Shown here in pieces: positions 8,182 to 15,752 of a DNA stretch of 23,082 bases. Both the position numbers and the translations under genes were made by a program. The DNA is taken from contig JANRIZ010000090.1 of NCBI GenBank assembly GCA_033764445.1, positions 1-23,082 of the forward strand, in the 5' to 3' direction. The notes below the pieces were generated by a model, which worked only from the letters and a program-made list of their open reading frames with translations, was not told the origin of the DNA and searched no databases. This DNA comes from JANRIZ01 sp033764445. Its GTDB lineage: Bacteria; Verrucomicrobiota; Verrucomicrobiia; JAWXBN01. Numbering within the stretch: position 1 is the stretch's first letter; the number at the start of each line of letters is the position of its first letter.

Positions 8182-8281
8182 CTCAATTCCTTCCGATCGT
8201 TCACCCACCGGGCGGGAATACCCATCAGGTGGAACTGGCGGAACTTTCAGGTGTCTGATAGGTTTGCACGGACATCCCCCC

Positions 8282-9538
8282 ATGGCCTCCCCCTATCACG
8301 ACAACGACCTGCTTTATTTTCGACGGCTGGGCTTCTTTTTTGTCCATGCCTGTCTGCTGACGGCCCTGTTTCTGTATCTGATGTTTTTTTTCAAGGTTCT
8401 CAAGGTTTTTACGGCAAATTTTGAAAAGCAGAGCAGCCCCAAACTGACCTTTGAACGCATTCCCCCCGAAATGCCCGCCCCGGTGGCGTCGCCCGACCCC
8501 CTGTCCAAAAAGGGTCAGCAACAGTTCATCAACACCCTCCCGAACCAGGAATCGTCCGACCCGCCGAAGGACACGCCGTTTTATTCCGACCGCAATACGG
8601 CCGCCGCCAGCTCATCGCCGGGGGTGATGGACAGTCCCCTGCCCAATCAGCAGGGGACCCAGAACAAATCCCTCAGTTTTACGGATTCCGCTCTCAGTCC
8701 GGAAATGCGGGCCAGATCCCAGGCCCAAAAAAACGCCCCGCCCGCGCCGACACAGGCACCCCCGGCACCCTCGGCCGCAACCACCCCCCCACCCCCGGCC
8801 AGAACGGAAACTCCGGTCAAAAAGCCGGATCCGGCTCTGGAGGACGCCATTCTGCAATCCGCCTCCAAAAATGCCCAGTTGGTGGCCAAGCCGGAAAAGG
8901 CGGAGCCCCCCAAGGCCCCGACTCCCCAGCAAATGGCCCTCAACACCAAAAACGATCCCACCCCCCCGCCGCCGCAAACCCCGGCCAAACCCGCGACCAC
9001 GCCGCCGGTTCCGAATGCCAAACCCACGACTCCCTCCCCGCCCAAACCACAGCCGCAGCTCCAAAGACCCAGTCCGCAAACAGTGGACCCCTCCGTGGCC
9101 AGTCCGGCCCAGGACGGGAATGCCCCGGTCAATTCGGCGGGGACTCCGTTTGAACAGCGCACCCAGATTGCCGGCGGACGCAGCGCGGTCATCCGGGACA
9201 TGGCGTCCTTTGATGCCGTGGGCACCCCCTTGGGAACCTGGGTCAACCATGTTCTGAACAAGATCAAATTCCGCTGGTACCCGCTGGTGCAGAACAGTTC
9301 GAGTCTGCTGAAGGTGGGCATTGTCCGTGCCAAGTTCACGGTCGACAAGGACGGGAACATCACCAGCCTGCTGGTCAAAAGCAACAGCGGGGACATCATT
9401 TTCGAGAATGTCTGCCGCAATGCGATTGTCGGTCCCGATGAGGATGGAAACCGCATCACCTTCAACGCCATGCCCCCGGAGGTCCAGGCACTGATCGGGG
9501 ACTCAAAAGAGTTTGAAATCAGCTTCGCACTCTATTAA
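8282..9538 (+). CDS. TonB/TolA-like periplasm-spanning energy transducer
   Basis: 418 residues. A short cytoplasmic N-terminus is followed by one membrane segment at ~17-38 (GFFFVHACLLTALFLYLMFF). A long Pro/Ala/Lys/Gln-rich region (~70-310) follows, with PPPPQTP-like runs, as expected for a rod crossing the periplasm. The last ~90 residues resemble a TonB C-terminal domain: WVNHVLNKIKFRWYPL, a strand KVGIVRAKFTVDKDGNI, and FENVCRNAI. It should couple the inner-membrane proton gradient, via ExbB/ExbD, to outer-membrane receptors or, if TolA-like, to envelope constriction. It lies 14 bp ahead of exbB. The start ATG 8282-8284 is preceded by CCCCCC and no Shine-Dalgarno; an in-frame TTG at 8126 would add 52 residues unlike any domain. 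TonB versus TolA cannot be settled because no receptor or Pal gene is nearby. Confidence 0.8.
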   Translation: MASPYHDNDLLYFRRLGFFFVHACLLTALFLYLMFFFKVLKVFTANFEKQSSPKLTFERIPPEMPAPVASPDPLSKKGQQQFINTLPNQESSDPPKDTPFYSDRNTAAASSSPGVMDSPLPNQQGTQNKSLSFTDSALSPEMRARSQAQKNAPPAPTQAPPAPSAATTPPPPARTETPVKKPDPALEDAILQSASKNAQLVAKPEKAEPPKAPTPQQMALNTKNDPTPPPPQTPAKPATTPPVPNAKPTTPSPPKPQPQLQRPSPQTVDPSVASPAQDGNAPVNSAGTPFEQRTQIAGGRSAVIRDMASFDAVGTPLGTWVNHVLNKIKFRWYPLVQNSSSLLKVGIVRAKFTVDKDGNITSLLVKSNSGDIIFENVCRNAIVGPDEDGNRITFNAMPPEVQALIGDSKEFEISFALY

Positions 9539-9552
9539 GTCATCTCACCCCT

Positions 9553-10209
9553 ATGCTTTACCTTGCCCCCCTCTCCTTCCTCTACACGCTCCAAAACATC
9601 GGGGCCTTCCTCAACCGGGGGGGGCCGCTTCTCTACGTGCTGGGCCTGTGCATGATCATCACCCTGACGATCATCCTTGAGCGCCTTTTTGCCCTCCAAC
9701 GCAAAAAGATCATCTCCGATGAGATTGTCGACAGCGTGGAACGTCTGGAATCCGACAAGGATCTCGAACGTCTGGTCACCCTCTGCCAGAATGACGACAC
9801 GGCCCTGGGTCGCATCCTGAAAATTTCCCTCCAGCATCTGAGCTGGCCGAAATCCGAAAATCTCGAGGCGGTCACCACCCGCGCCCGTGCCGAGGTCAAC
9901 CGGATGGAACGCGGTCTGGTCATCCTCGAAATCGCCGTGGGTCTGGGTCCGCTCATCGGGTTGCTGGGCACGGTCTTTGGACTGATGCTCATTTTCGAGG
10001 GACTGGGCAAGACCTCCGGTGAACAGCAGACGCTGTATGTGGCCGCCGGCATCTCCCATGCGCTCCTGAACACCGTGGCAGGGCTGGCCGTGGCCATCCC
10101 CGCCCAGATCGGCTACAGTTACTACTCCCGAAAAATCGAAAGTGCCGCCGTCGAAATGGAAAACATCTGCGCGGATCTGCTCAGCCGCGTGTACCGCAAC
10201 CAGGGTTGA
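9553..10209 (+). CDS. exbB: MotA/TolQ/ExbB proton channel family protein
   Basis: 218 residues. Three membrane segments are visible: ~23-45 (PLLYVLGLCMIITLTIILERL), ~122-148 (the family signature region, VGLGPLIGLLGTVFGLM) and ~160-185 (AAGISHALLNTVAGLAVAIPA). Between the first two is a helical cytoplasmic domain. The TVAGLAVAIPA segment is typical of ExbB/TolQ and lines the pore. It forms the inner-membrane proton channel with ExbD and energizes the TonB-like protein encoded just upstream. The exbD start follows 8 bp after its stop, so the two are almost certainly cotranscribed. The ATG at 9553-9555 follows CACCCCT with no Shine-Dalgarno. TolQ is the alternative name if the module is Tol-Pal. 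Confidence 0.92.
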   Translation: MLYLAPLSFLYTLQNIGAFLNRGGPLLYVLGLCMIITLTIILERLFALQRKKIISDEIVDSVERLESDKDLERLVTLCQNDDTALGRILKISLQHLSWPKSENLEAVTTRARAEVNRMERGLVILEIAVGLGPLIGLLGTVFGLMLIFEGLGKTSGEQQTLYVAAGISHALLNTVAGLAVAIPAQIGYSYYSRKIESAAVEMENICADLLSRVYRNQG

Positions 10210-10217
10210 TCCTCCCC

Positions 10218-10637
10218 ATGTCCTTCTACCAGAAACGCCGCCGCAGACCCGAGATCGTGCTCGTCTCCCTCATGGACGTTCTGATCATCCTGCTGATCTT
10301 TTTCATGGTCACCACCACCTTCAAAAAAGCCCTGCCCAATGTGCAGCTCTCCCTGCCGGAATCCAAACAGGCCGCCACCGGGGCCGAAACCGACAAGGGC
10401 CCGCTGACCCTGACCATCGACAAGGCCGAAAACCTTTTTCTTCGCGACAAACCCATTGCCTTCCGGGAACTGGCGGGAATCCTCAAAAAGGAAAAGGAGG
10501 AAAACGCCCAGATTCTCCTCGAATTGAGATCGGATGAAAAGGTCTCCTTCGGTCTGATCATCAAAATCATGGACGCGGCCAAGGAGGCCAAAATCGAAAA
10601 CATCAAGGCGCTCACCCGCGAACCTGAAATCAAATAG
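10218..10637 (+). CDS. exbD: ExbD/TolR family biopolymer transport protein
   Basis: 139 residues. A basic cytoplasmic N-terminus (QKRRRRPE) leads to a single membrane helix, VSLMDVLIILLIFFMVT, containing the conserved proton-carrying Asp at residue 20. A periplasmic domain of ~100 residues follows (VQLSLPESK, then PLTLTIDKAENLFLRDKPI and LLELRSDEKVSFGLIIKIMDAAKEAKI), matching the family fold. It works with ExbB as stator and proton relay. The start ATG at 10218-10220 follows CTCCCC; a TTG at 10206 overlapping the exbB stop is less likely. The gene is followed after 7 bp by the deformylase gene. Confidence 0.92.
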   Translation: MSFYQKRRRRPEIVLVSLMDVLIILLIFFMVTTTFKKALPNVQLSLPESKQAATGAETDKGPLTLTIDKAENLFLRDKPIAFRELAGILKKEKEENAQILLELRSDEKVSFGLIIKIMDAAKEAKIENIKALTREPEIK

Positions 10638-10644
10638 TTCCGTC

Positions 10645-11211
10645 ATGCCCCTGGAAATTGTCACCTACGGCCATCCGGTCCTCCGCAAAAAAGGCAAAAA
10701 AATCGCCGCGCCCACACCGGAGATCCTCAGGCTCGCGGAGGACATGCTCGACACGATGGAGGCCGCCCACGGGATCGGTCTGGCGGCGCAGCAGATCGGC
10801 GAGGCGCTGATGCTGGCGGTCATTGATGTCACGGGGGCCGACCGCCCCTCCCAACTCTGGTTCGCCGGCATGGAGGTCAATCCGGAGGACTTTATGCCCC
10901 TGGTCCTGATCAATCCGGTCATTGAACCTTTCGGCCCCACCCGGTCGGGTCCCGAGGGATGCCTGAGTTTCCCGGGCATGGGCGGAAACATCGTCCGGCA
11001 CGAACGGGTCCGCGTGAACATGCTCTCCACGGAGGGCAAAACCGTCCGGTTTGAGGCCGCGGGTCTGCTCGGGATCGCCATCCAGCACGAGGTGGATCAT
11101 CTCAATGGCACCCTCTTCATCGATCGGATGATCGCAAAGGACAAGATCGCCCTGAAGGAAAAACTGCATGAGCTTGAGACCGGGACACGGACCCGTCTGG
11201 GGTTGAAATAA
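10645..11211 (+). CDS. def: Peptide deformylase
   Basis: 188 residues. It removes the formyl group from the N-terminal Met of new proteins in the cytoplasm, using a bound divalent metal (usually Fe2+). All three signature motifs are intact: GIGLAAQQIG (~43-52), EGCLSFPG with metal-ligand Cys ~106, and QHEVDHLNG with ligands His ~148 and ~152 and catalytic Glu ~149. Compared with E. coli PDF there is an insert around residues 66-82 (DRPSQLWFAGMEVNPEDF). The gene follows exbD by 7 bp, so it is probably read from the same message, although deformylase has no functional tie to TonB energizing. The usual partner fmt is not in the window. Confidence 0.95.
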   Translation: MPLEIVTYGHPVLRKKGKKIAAPTPEILRLAEDMLDTMEAAHGIGLAAQQIGEALMLAVIDVTGADRPSQLWFAGMEVNPEDFMPLVLINPVIEPFGPTRSGPEGCLSFPGMGGNIVRHERVRVNMLSTEGKTVRFEAAGLLGIAIQHEVDHLNGTLFIDRMIAKDKIALKEKLHELETGTRTRLGLK

Positions 11212-11267
11212 ACCCCACCCCCAAATGAGCCTTGCCCCGCCACGAAGGAAACGTACAGTCAAAGCCC

Positions 11268-12119
11268 ATGCCCTTTTTTGCGACGTTGATCCATTCCTGC
11301 TCGAGTTTTGACTTCTATGCGACACTCCTGAACCGCACGCTTTTGCAGGTGTTGCTGACCCTCCTGAAGTTCCTGCTGCTGCTGTGCCTGGCAATGACCC
11401 TGATCCTGGTTCCACTCTACCGGCAGGCCGCGGGCCAGCTCACCTCCTGGATTCTCGAAAACCTCCCCCGAATGACCCTTTCCAAAGGCACGCTCACCAC
11501 GCAGCCGCCGCTGGAAAGTCCGCTCACCATCACCGGTGTCTTCGCCCATCTGCCCAACATGAGCAATGCCACCTACGAGGTCCGAATCGATCCCGCGGGC
11601 AAACAGTCCTTTGACACGGCGGGGGGCAGCAACCGGGTCCTGAACGTCCACCTCTCGGGTTCTGCACTGACCCTTGAATCACGGTTGGGCCCCTATCCGC
11701 AAAGGGAATCCCTGGCATTCAGGAATTTCCCGGAGGGGGCGGTCAACCGGGACTACCTGACCGGTCTGTTCAACTCCCTGATCTACTTCTCCCTGGTCCC
11801 GGTCACCTACGTGGTTCTGATGATCCTCTTTGTTCTGCTGTGGATTTTCCAGAACACGGTGTTTGTGACCCTCTCGCACCTGCTGGAGCGACTGGTCGCC
11901 TCGCCCCTTTCCTTTCAGGAGGTCCTGAAAATATCCCTGATCGCCTGCATGCCCGCCTCTCTGGTGGCCACGGTCTACATCGGGATCGGCTTTTTCATGA
12001 TTGAACCGAACCTGGTCTATCTTTTCACCTACTCCATCTTTTTCCTCATGGGCATGAATGCCGCCCGTTCAAAACGGATCCTCGACGATCTCCGCAGAAA
12101 CAAACACGACGAATTCTGA
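11268..12119 (+). CDS. DUF1189-like integral membrane protein
   Basis: 283 residues of unknown function. One membrane helix at ~24-48, very Leu-rich, is followed by an extracytoplasmic domain of ~110 residues (LPRMTLSKGTLTTQPP, then strands such as YEVRIDPAGKQ and VLNVHLSGSALTLES). Three or more C-terminal membrane helices follow at roughly 170-200, 220-245 and 250-270. This order, with an 'LP...i..G.l' strand after the first helix, resembles DUF1189 proteins; that is recognition by architecture, not by search. The start ATG 11268-11270 follows AAGCCC; a TTG at 11232 would add 12 unlikely residues. It lies 56 bp after def and may be the last gene of the operon. A GC-rich hairpin follows its stop. 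Confidence 0.6.
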   Translation: MPFFATLIHSCSSFDFYATLLNRTLLQVLLTLLKFLLLLCLAMTLILVPLYRQAAGQLTSWILENLPRMTLSKGTLTTQPPLESPLTITGVFAHLPNMSNATYEVRIDPAGKQSFDTAGGSNRVLNVHLSGSALTLESRLGPYPQRESLAFRNFPEGAVNRDYLTGLFNSLIYFSLVPVTYVVLMILFVLLWIFQNTVFVTLSHLLERLVASPLSFQEVLKISLIACMPASLVATVYIGIGFFMIEPNLVYLFTYSIFFLMGMNAARSKRILDDLRRNKHDEF

Positions 12120-12137
12120 AATCCACACCGACGCTTC

Positions 12138-12159
12138 GGGACAGCCCGCTCCCTGTCCC
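12138..12159. terminator. Hairpin between convergent DUF1189-like and ribD genes
   Basis: GGGACAG (12138-12144) pairs perfectly with CTGTCCC (12153-12159) around an 8-nt loop, in the 66-bp convergent gap. Downstream on the plus strand come A residues rather than T; on the minus strand the T-run lies before the stem. It is therefore not a canonical intrinsic terminator in either direction, though its position suggests a transcription boundary or mRNA 3'-end protection. Confidence 0.4.
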
Positions 12160-12185
12160 CTTGCAAAAAAATCCCCCGGCATCAT

Positions 12186-13190
12186 TCATGCCCGCCGCCC
12201 CTTCGGCTGACAGGCCAGTCCGAGAAACCCGGCGGCGGAAATCCGTCCGTCCCGGCCCAGTTTTTTTGCACCACGGTACAGATGAAATTCATCAACAAGT
12301 TTCCCGCGAAAAAAGGATTCCAGCACCCGTCCCCCTCCTTCGACCAGCACCGAGGTGACCCCACGCCGCCCGAGATCCGACAGCAGACGGGGCAAATCCA
12401 CGCGTCCATCGGGGCGCATGAGCCGACGGTCACGGATCACCCGCGTGCGATGTTTCCAGGGGTCCGTCAACACCTTGGCCCCCGGCGGCAGGCGGCGGTT
12501 GGGATCGAGAACGATCCGCCAGGGCTGGACCTTCCCCGGGACATTTTGCCCGTGGCGCACGGTCAGCGAGGGATCATCCTCCAGAACCGTCCGCACCCCC
12601 ACCAGAATCGCATCCACCTGGCGCCGCAATTTGTGGGCGGCACGACGCTGGGACACGGAGGTGATCCAGCGACCCCGCTGACCCGACATGAATCCGTCGG
12701 CACTGACCGCGGCCTTGGCGATGACATAAGGCAGGCCCGTGAGAATCCATTTGTTGAAGATGCGGTTGATCTCCCGGCATTCCGCCTCCCGGCAGCCGAC
12801 CCCGACTTCAATCCCGGCCCGATGGAGGAGGAGAATGGCCCGCCCCGCGTGTTGGGGGTTTGGATCCAGTGTGCCGATGACGACCCGGCGGATTTTCTCA
12901 CGACGGATCAGGTCCGTGCAGGGCGGGGTGCGTCCGTGGGTTGAACAGGGTTCGAGCGTCACATACAAAGTGGCCCCGACACAGGAATGACCGCGCCTTT
13001 TGGCGTCCCGGATTGCATGGGGCTCGGCATGGGGTTGGCCGGCCCGGAGATGGAAACCCCGTCCAAGAACTCGCCCGGACCGGACCAGCACCGCGCCGAC
13101 CATGGGGTTGGGCGAGGTGGTCCCGCACCCTTTGGCGGCGAGCCGGAGGGCCATTTTCATGTACCGTTGGTCGGTTTTGGAAAAATGCAT
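12186..13190 (-). CDS. ribD: Bifunctional riboflavin biosynthesis deaminase/reductase RibD
   Basis: 334 residues, slightly short for RibD (~360). The N-terminal deaminase domain has the zinc site: HAEPHAI (H54, catalytic E56) and PCSTHGRTPPC (C82, C91), with SPNPMVGAVLV before it. The C-terminal reductase domain begins near YVIAKAAVSADGFMS (~155-169) and includes ITSVSQRRAAHKLR, VDAILVGVRTVLEDDPSLTVR, and VLVEGGGRVLESFF near the end. It deaminates the pyrimidinone product of GTP cyclohydrolase II and reduces the ribose side chain with NADPH. The C-terminus stops soon after GFLGLACQPKGRRA, so the last helix is reduced. The start ATG 13188-13190 is preceded by TTCCCC. No other rib gene is present, and the 68-bp upstream gap is too short for an FMN riboswitch. 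Confidence 0.94.
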   Translation of the reverse strand: MHFSKTDQRYMKMALRLAAKGCGTTSPNPMVGAVLVRSGRVLGRGFHLRAGQPHAEPHAIRDAKRRGHSCVGATLYVTLEPCSTHGRTPPCTDLIRREKIRRVVIGTLDPNPQHAGRAILLLHRAGIEVGVGCREAECREINRIFNKWILTGLPYVIAKAAVSADGFMSGQRGRWITSVSQRRAAHKLRRQVDAILVGVRTVLEDDPSLTVRHGQNVPGKVQPWRIVLDPNRRLPPGAKVLTDPWKHRTRVIRDRRLMRPDGRVDLPRLLSDLGRRGVTSVLVEGGGRVLESFFRGKLVDEFHLYRGAKKLGRDGRISAAGFLGLACQPKGRRA

Positions 13191-13258
13191 GGGGAATTTT
13201 AGACAGATGCCGTCCGATTCACAAAATGCAAACTGCGGATGCGGACGCCGTCGGACAT

Positions 13259-14146
13259 CTACTCCTCAAAGAGACCGCGGGCAAAGTCACCAGGCACAAA
13301 CACCTGCAAATCGTCAGCCTGCTCACCCAATCCGATGAATTTGACGGGGATCCCCAATTCCTTCTGGATCGCCACGACAACCCCTCCCTTCCCCGTCCCG
13401 TCGAGTTTGGTGACAATCAGCCCCGTGACCGGAGTGATCCTGTGGAATTCCCGGGCCTGATTGAGGGCGTTGGAGCCGGTGGATCCGTCCACGGTCAGCA
13501 ACACCTCATGCGGCGCCCCCTCCATTTTTTTTCCGATGACCCGTTTGACCTTGTCCAGTTCGGCCATGAGGTTGGCCTTGTTGTGCAGACGGCCCGCTGT
13601 ATCAATGAGAACGTAGTGCGCCCCGGATTCAACCGCCTTTTGGACGGATGCGTGGGCAATCGAAGCGGGGTCGGCCCCGTAGGCCCCGGCGACCACCTCA
13701 CACCCGATCCGTTGCCCCCAGGTTTTGAGCTGCTCGATGGCCGCCGCCCGGAAGGTATCCGCGGCACCCAGGACCACCGTTTTTCCGGAGGCTTGGAGCC
13801 GATGGGCCAGCTTGGCACACGAGGTTGTTTTGCCGGCCCCATTGACGCCAACGACCAGCACCACCGTGGGTTTTGTGGGGGCAACAGCCAGGGCGAGTCT
13901 CTGGGGATCGGGGAACAGGCCCTCAATTTCCCGCACCGCCACCTCAAACACATCATTGAGGGCGGCATCCACACTGCACCGTTCGCGCACCGCCCGGATG
14001 ATCTGCGTGGTGGCGGCCACACCAAAATCCGCCTCAAGCAAGCCCTGTTCAAGACCATCAAAGGTCAGCCGGGTCCCGGAAAGATGCCGTGTGATCGAGG
14101 CGTGGGCCTTTTTCAGGCCGGTCTTGAGCTTGTCAAAGAGTCCCAT
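13259..14146 (-). CDS. ftsY: Signal recognition particle receptor FtsY (NG domain only)
   Basis: 295 residues, made of the N and G domains without the long acidic A domain of E. coli FtsY. GTPase motifs are visible: Walker A GVNGAGKTTSCAKLA (~100-114), DTFRAAAIEQL (~130-140), DTAGR (~182-186), TVDGSTGSNALNQAREF (~218-234) and TKLDGTGKGG (~246-255). The N-terminal MGLFDKLKTGLKKA forms an amphipathic helix suited to membrane binding. It docks Ffh-bound ribosomes at the inner membrane for cotranslational insertion. The Ala and Ser in the Walker region (GAGKTTSC rather than the common GVGKTTTI) are small departures. It lies between ribD and the secreted-protein gene, all leftward, with 36 bp to the gene upstream. 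Confidence 0.95.
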   Translation of the reverse strand: MGLFDKLKTGLKKAHASITRHLSGTRLTFDGLEQGLLEADFGVAATTQIIRAVRERCSVDAALNDVFEVAVREIEGLFPDPQRLALAVAPTKPTVVLVVGVNGAGKTTSCAKLAHRLQASGKTVVLGAADTFRAAAIEQLKTWGQRIGCEVVAGAYGADPASIAHASVQKAVESGAHYVLIDTAGRLHNKANLMAELDKVKRVIGKKMEGAPHEVLLTVDGSTGSNALNQAREFHRITPVTGLIVTKLDGTGKGGVVVAIQKELGIPVKFIGLGEQADDLQVFVPGDFARGLFEE

Positions 14147-14182
14147 GGACTGACTTTTCTAGACCGCCCGGGGCTGATTGCA

Positions 14183-14932
14183 CTAAAAAATGAACTTCCC
14201 GCCTGAAATAAGCAATTCGTTGTTGATGTTGTCCGGGGCTGTCGTGGACTCAAAATGGATGCGAAGGACCTTGGCGTTTACAGGAAGATCAATGATGACC
14301 GTATCGATGAGCATGCCCGATCCCATGGTGATGCCCATCCGATAGTGTGGCTTATTGACGACTTCCTTGCCGTCGACGCTCACCTTGACAATAACGGACT
14401 GATTGACAACGTGTCCCCCCCGGACAAAGGAACGGGCCCCCGCAACGTCATCGGTCACAAACAGCTCCGCCTCGAACTTTTTGGCCCCTTTGGGTATCTC
14501 ATACTCAATCCAATGGTACATGGCATTGCTCATGGCCAGGAGACCCACCCCGGTTTTGAAATCGCCCTCCACGGCAAAAACGTCCGGTGTGAAGCAGTTG
14601 TAGGTTGATCCTGCGGGTATGGTGAAATTCTTCGGGATGGATTTGACAATCTTGCGGGCATCCGACCAGGGCATACTCTGAAGGCCACCCCAGGAACCCA
14701 TGTCAATCACATTCGGTCCGCTGGCCAGTCCCCAGGTTTCCTTGGCAATTTCCAGCATGCCAAACTCGATTTCCTTGGGCTCCATGTCCACGAGCAACAT
14801 CTCCTTGCCATCACCGGGAGGCTTTGGTTTGGGCTTGGTCTGACCGGCAACAGGGAGTATCCCGGAGGCCATCACAGCCAGTCCAAGCAATATGGAGAAA
14901 CAGTTTATTCGCATCATCAAAATGTTTTTCAT
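14183..14932 (-). CDS. Secreted protein with an NPCBM-like beta-sandwich domain
   Basis: 249 residues. The N-terminus is a signal peptide (hydrophobic core CFSILLGLAVMASGILPVAG, cleavage probably near residue 30), then a Lys/Pro linker (TKPKPKPPGDG). The rest resembles the NPCBM/NEW2 fold of putative carbohydrate-binding modules: YHWIEYEIPKGAKKFEAEL, an acidic segment VTDDVAGARSF, VIVKVSVDGKEVVNK, then VIIDLPVNAKVLRIHFES. That is pattern recognition; a search would be needed to confirm. No catalytic domain is attached. The start ATG 14930-14932 has AGGA about seven bases upstream, one of the clearer Shine-Dalgarno sites here. The upstream region is AT-rich, suggesting its own promoter. Probable role: periplasmic or surface glycan binding, unproven. 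Confidence 0.65.
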   Translation of the reverse strand: MKNILMMRINCFSILLGLAVMASGILPVAGQTKPKPKPPGDGKEMLLVDMEPKEIEFGMLEIAKETWGLASGPNVIDMGSWGGLQSMPWSDARKIVKSIPKNFTIPAGSTYNCFTPDVFAVEGDFKTGVGLLAMSNAMYHWIEYEIPKGAKKFEAELFVTDDVAGARSFVRGGHVVNQSVIVKVSVDGKEVVNKPHYRMGITMGSGMLIDTVIIDLPVNAKVLRIHFESTTAPDNINNELLISGGKFIF

Positions 14933-15006
14933 GGTAATTCCTATGGGATTCTGTGGGGTCTCAATAACAAAAGACTGACGCAGTGTCCGATCAAATTATT
15001 CACAAT

Positions 15007-15022
15007 AATGTCAATTGTCATT
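15007..15022. promoter_or_regulatory. AT-rich quasi-palindrome upstream of the secreted-protein gene
   Basis: A 16-bp element centred on CAATTG is symmetrical at 14 of 16 positions (AATG-x-CAATTG-x-CATT pattern) and on the minus strand contains TTGACA. It lies in the 115-bp AT-rich gap before the NPCBM-like gene. It could be a -35 element with an operator, but no good -10 sits 16-18 bp away. Confidence 0.3.
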
Positions 15023-15047
15023 AAAAAACTTTACAAGAAAAGTCCTC

Positions 15048-15668
15048 TCAATACCGGCGCCGATGAACAAGGATCAGGAGGGTCAGACTCTGGAAAAACA
15101 TCAGGAGGCCCGTCGCCAGGCCCAGAATGAGCAGTCCGTTGTTGCCCTGGACGGGCCTTTTCAATTCCTGACTGGCCAGGGTCAGCTGCTCCCCCATCTC
15201 ATCAAGACTCCTCTGGATTTTGGGTGCCTCCCGCCCCATCCGGATCAGTTGGGGTCCGCTTGTTTCAAATGCATCCCCCACCTTTTTCAGGTCCTCCCCG
15301 TAGCGGATGAAATCATTTTTCTCAAAGGGCTTGGTGTAATCCAGCACCGGACGCAGGCCCTCCATTTTGAGGCTGCTGGGCACCTGGAAATCATGGAGCA
15401 TTTTGCCCATGGCCCCCGTCTGCTCCCCCAACCCGCGGATGGACGGGGCGAGACTGACCATGGCCTCGCCGGATTTGTTGAGGGATTCGCCCAGGGACCC
15501 GTAGTACTCCCGGGCGGAGCGGGTGACCTTGGCGGCCTCCTCCAGGCTGCGCGAGGTGGCCTCCATGGCTTTGGCCAGTTTGCCCGCCTCCGTCTGCCGG
15601 GCCAGCACCGCAAACGCCACGGTGAGGGCCACGGCCAGGACCATTTGGATCAGGGCGAATATTTTCAT
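15048..15668 (-). CDS. Two-pass membrane protein with periplasmic helical domain, unknown function
   Basis: 206 residues. Membrane helices lie at both ends: ~3-23 (IFALIQMVLAVALTVAFAVLA) and ~178-200 (GLLILGLATGLLMFFQSLTLL), ending in basic HRRRY. The ~150 residues between are mostly helical and charged, with heptad-like spacing (KLAKAMEATSRSLEEAAKVTRS, then SLAPSIRGLGEQTGAMGKML), so a coiled coil outside the membrane is likely. The layout recalls sensor domains of chemoreceptors but no HAMP or signalling domain follows. It lies 84 bp downstream of the last manganese permease gene on the same strand, so it may be part of that transcript; no such partner of Mn transporters is known to me. Function not recognised. 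Confidence 0.65.
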   Translation of the reverse strand: MKIFALIQMVLAVALTVAFAVLARQTEAGKLAKAMEATSRSLEEAAKVTRSAREYYGSLGESLNKSGEAMVSLAPSIRGLGEQTGAMGKMLHDFQVPSSLKMEGLRPVLDYTKPFEKNDFIRYGEDLKKVGDAFETSGPQLIRMGREAPKIQRSLDEMGEQLTLASQELKRPVQGNNGLLILGLATGLLMFFQSLTLLILVHRRRY

Positions 15669-15752
15669 GCGTGGGCCCCATTTAACGCCGCTTTCCGCTG
15701 AAGAACAGGTTTATTTGAACGGGAAGGGACGCGGGCGGGTGTGCCCAAAGAT

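Noticed and set aside
13191..13258. Possible FMN riboswitch upstream of ribD
   Set aside because: Only 68 bp are available and no conserved RFN elements are visible.
12941..14206. Rightward open frame of about 421 codons across ribD and ftsY
   Set aside because: Spans two firmly identified opposite-strand genes and the gap between them.
15669..15752. GGGC-GGGTGT-GCCC stem after mntD as a terminator
   Set aside because: Only four base pairs with no U-tract; expected by chance in this base composition.
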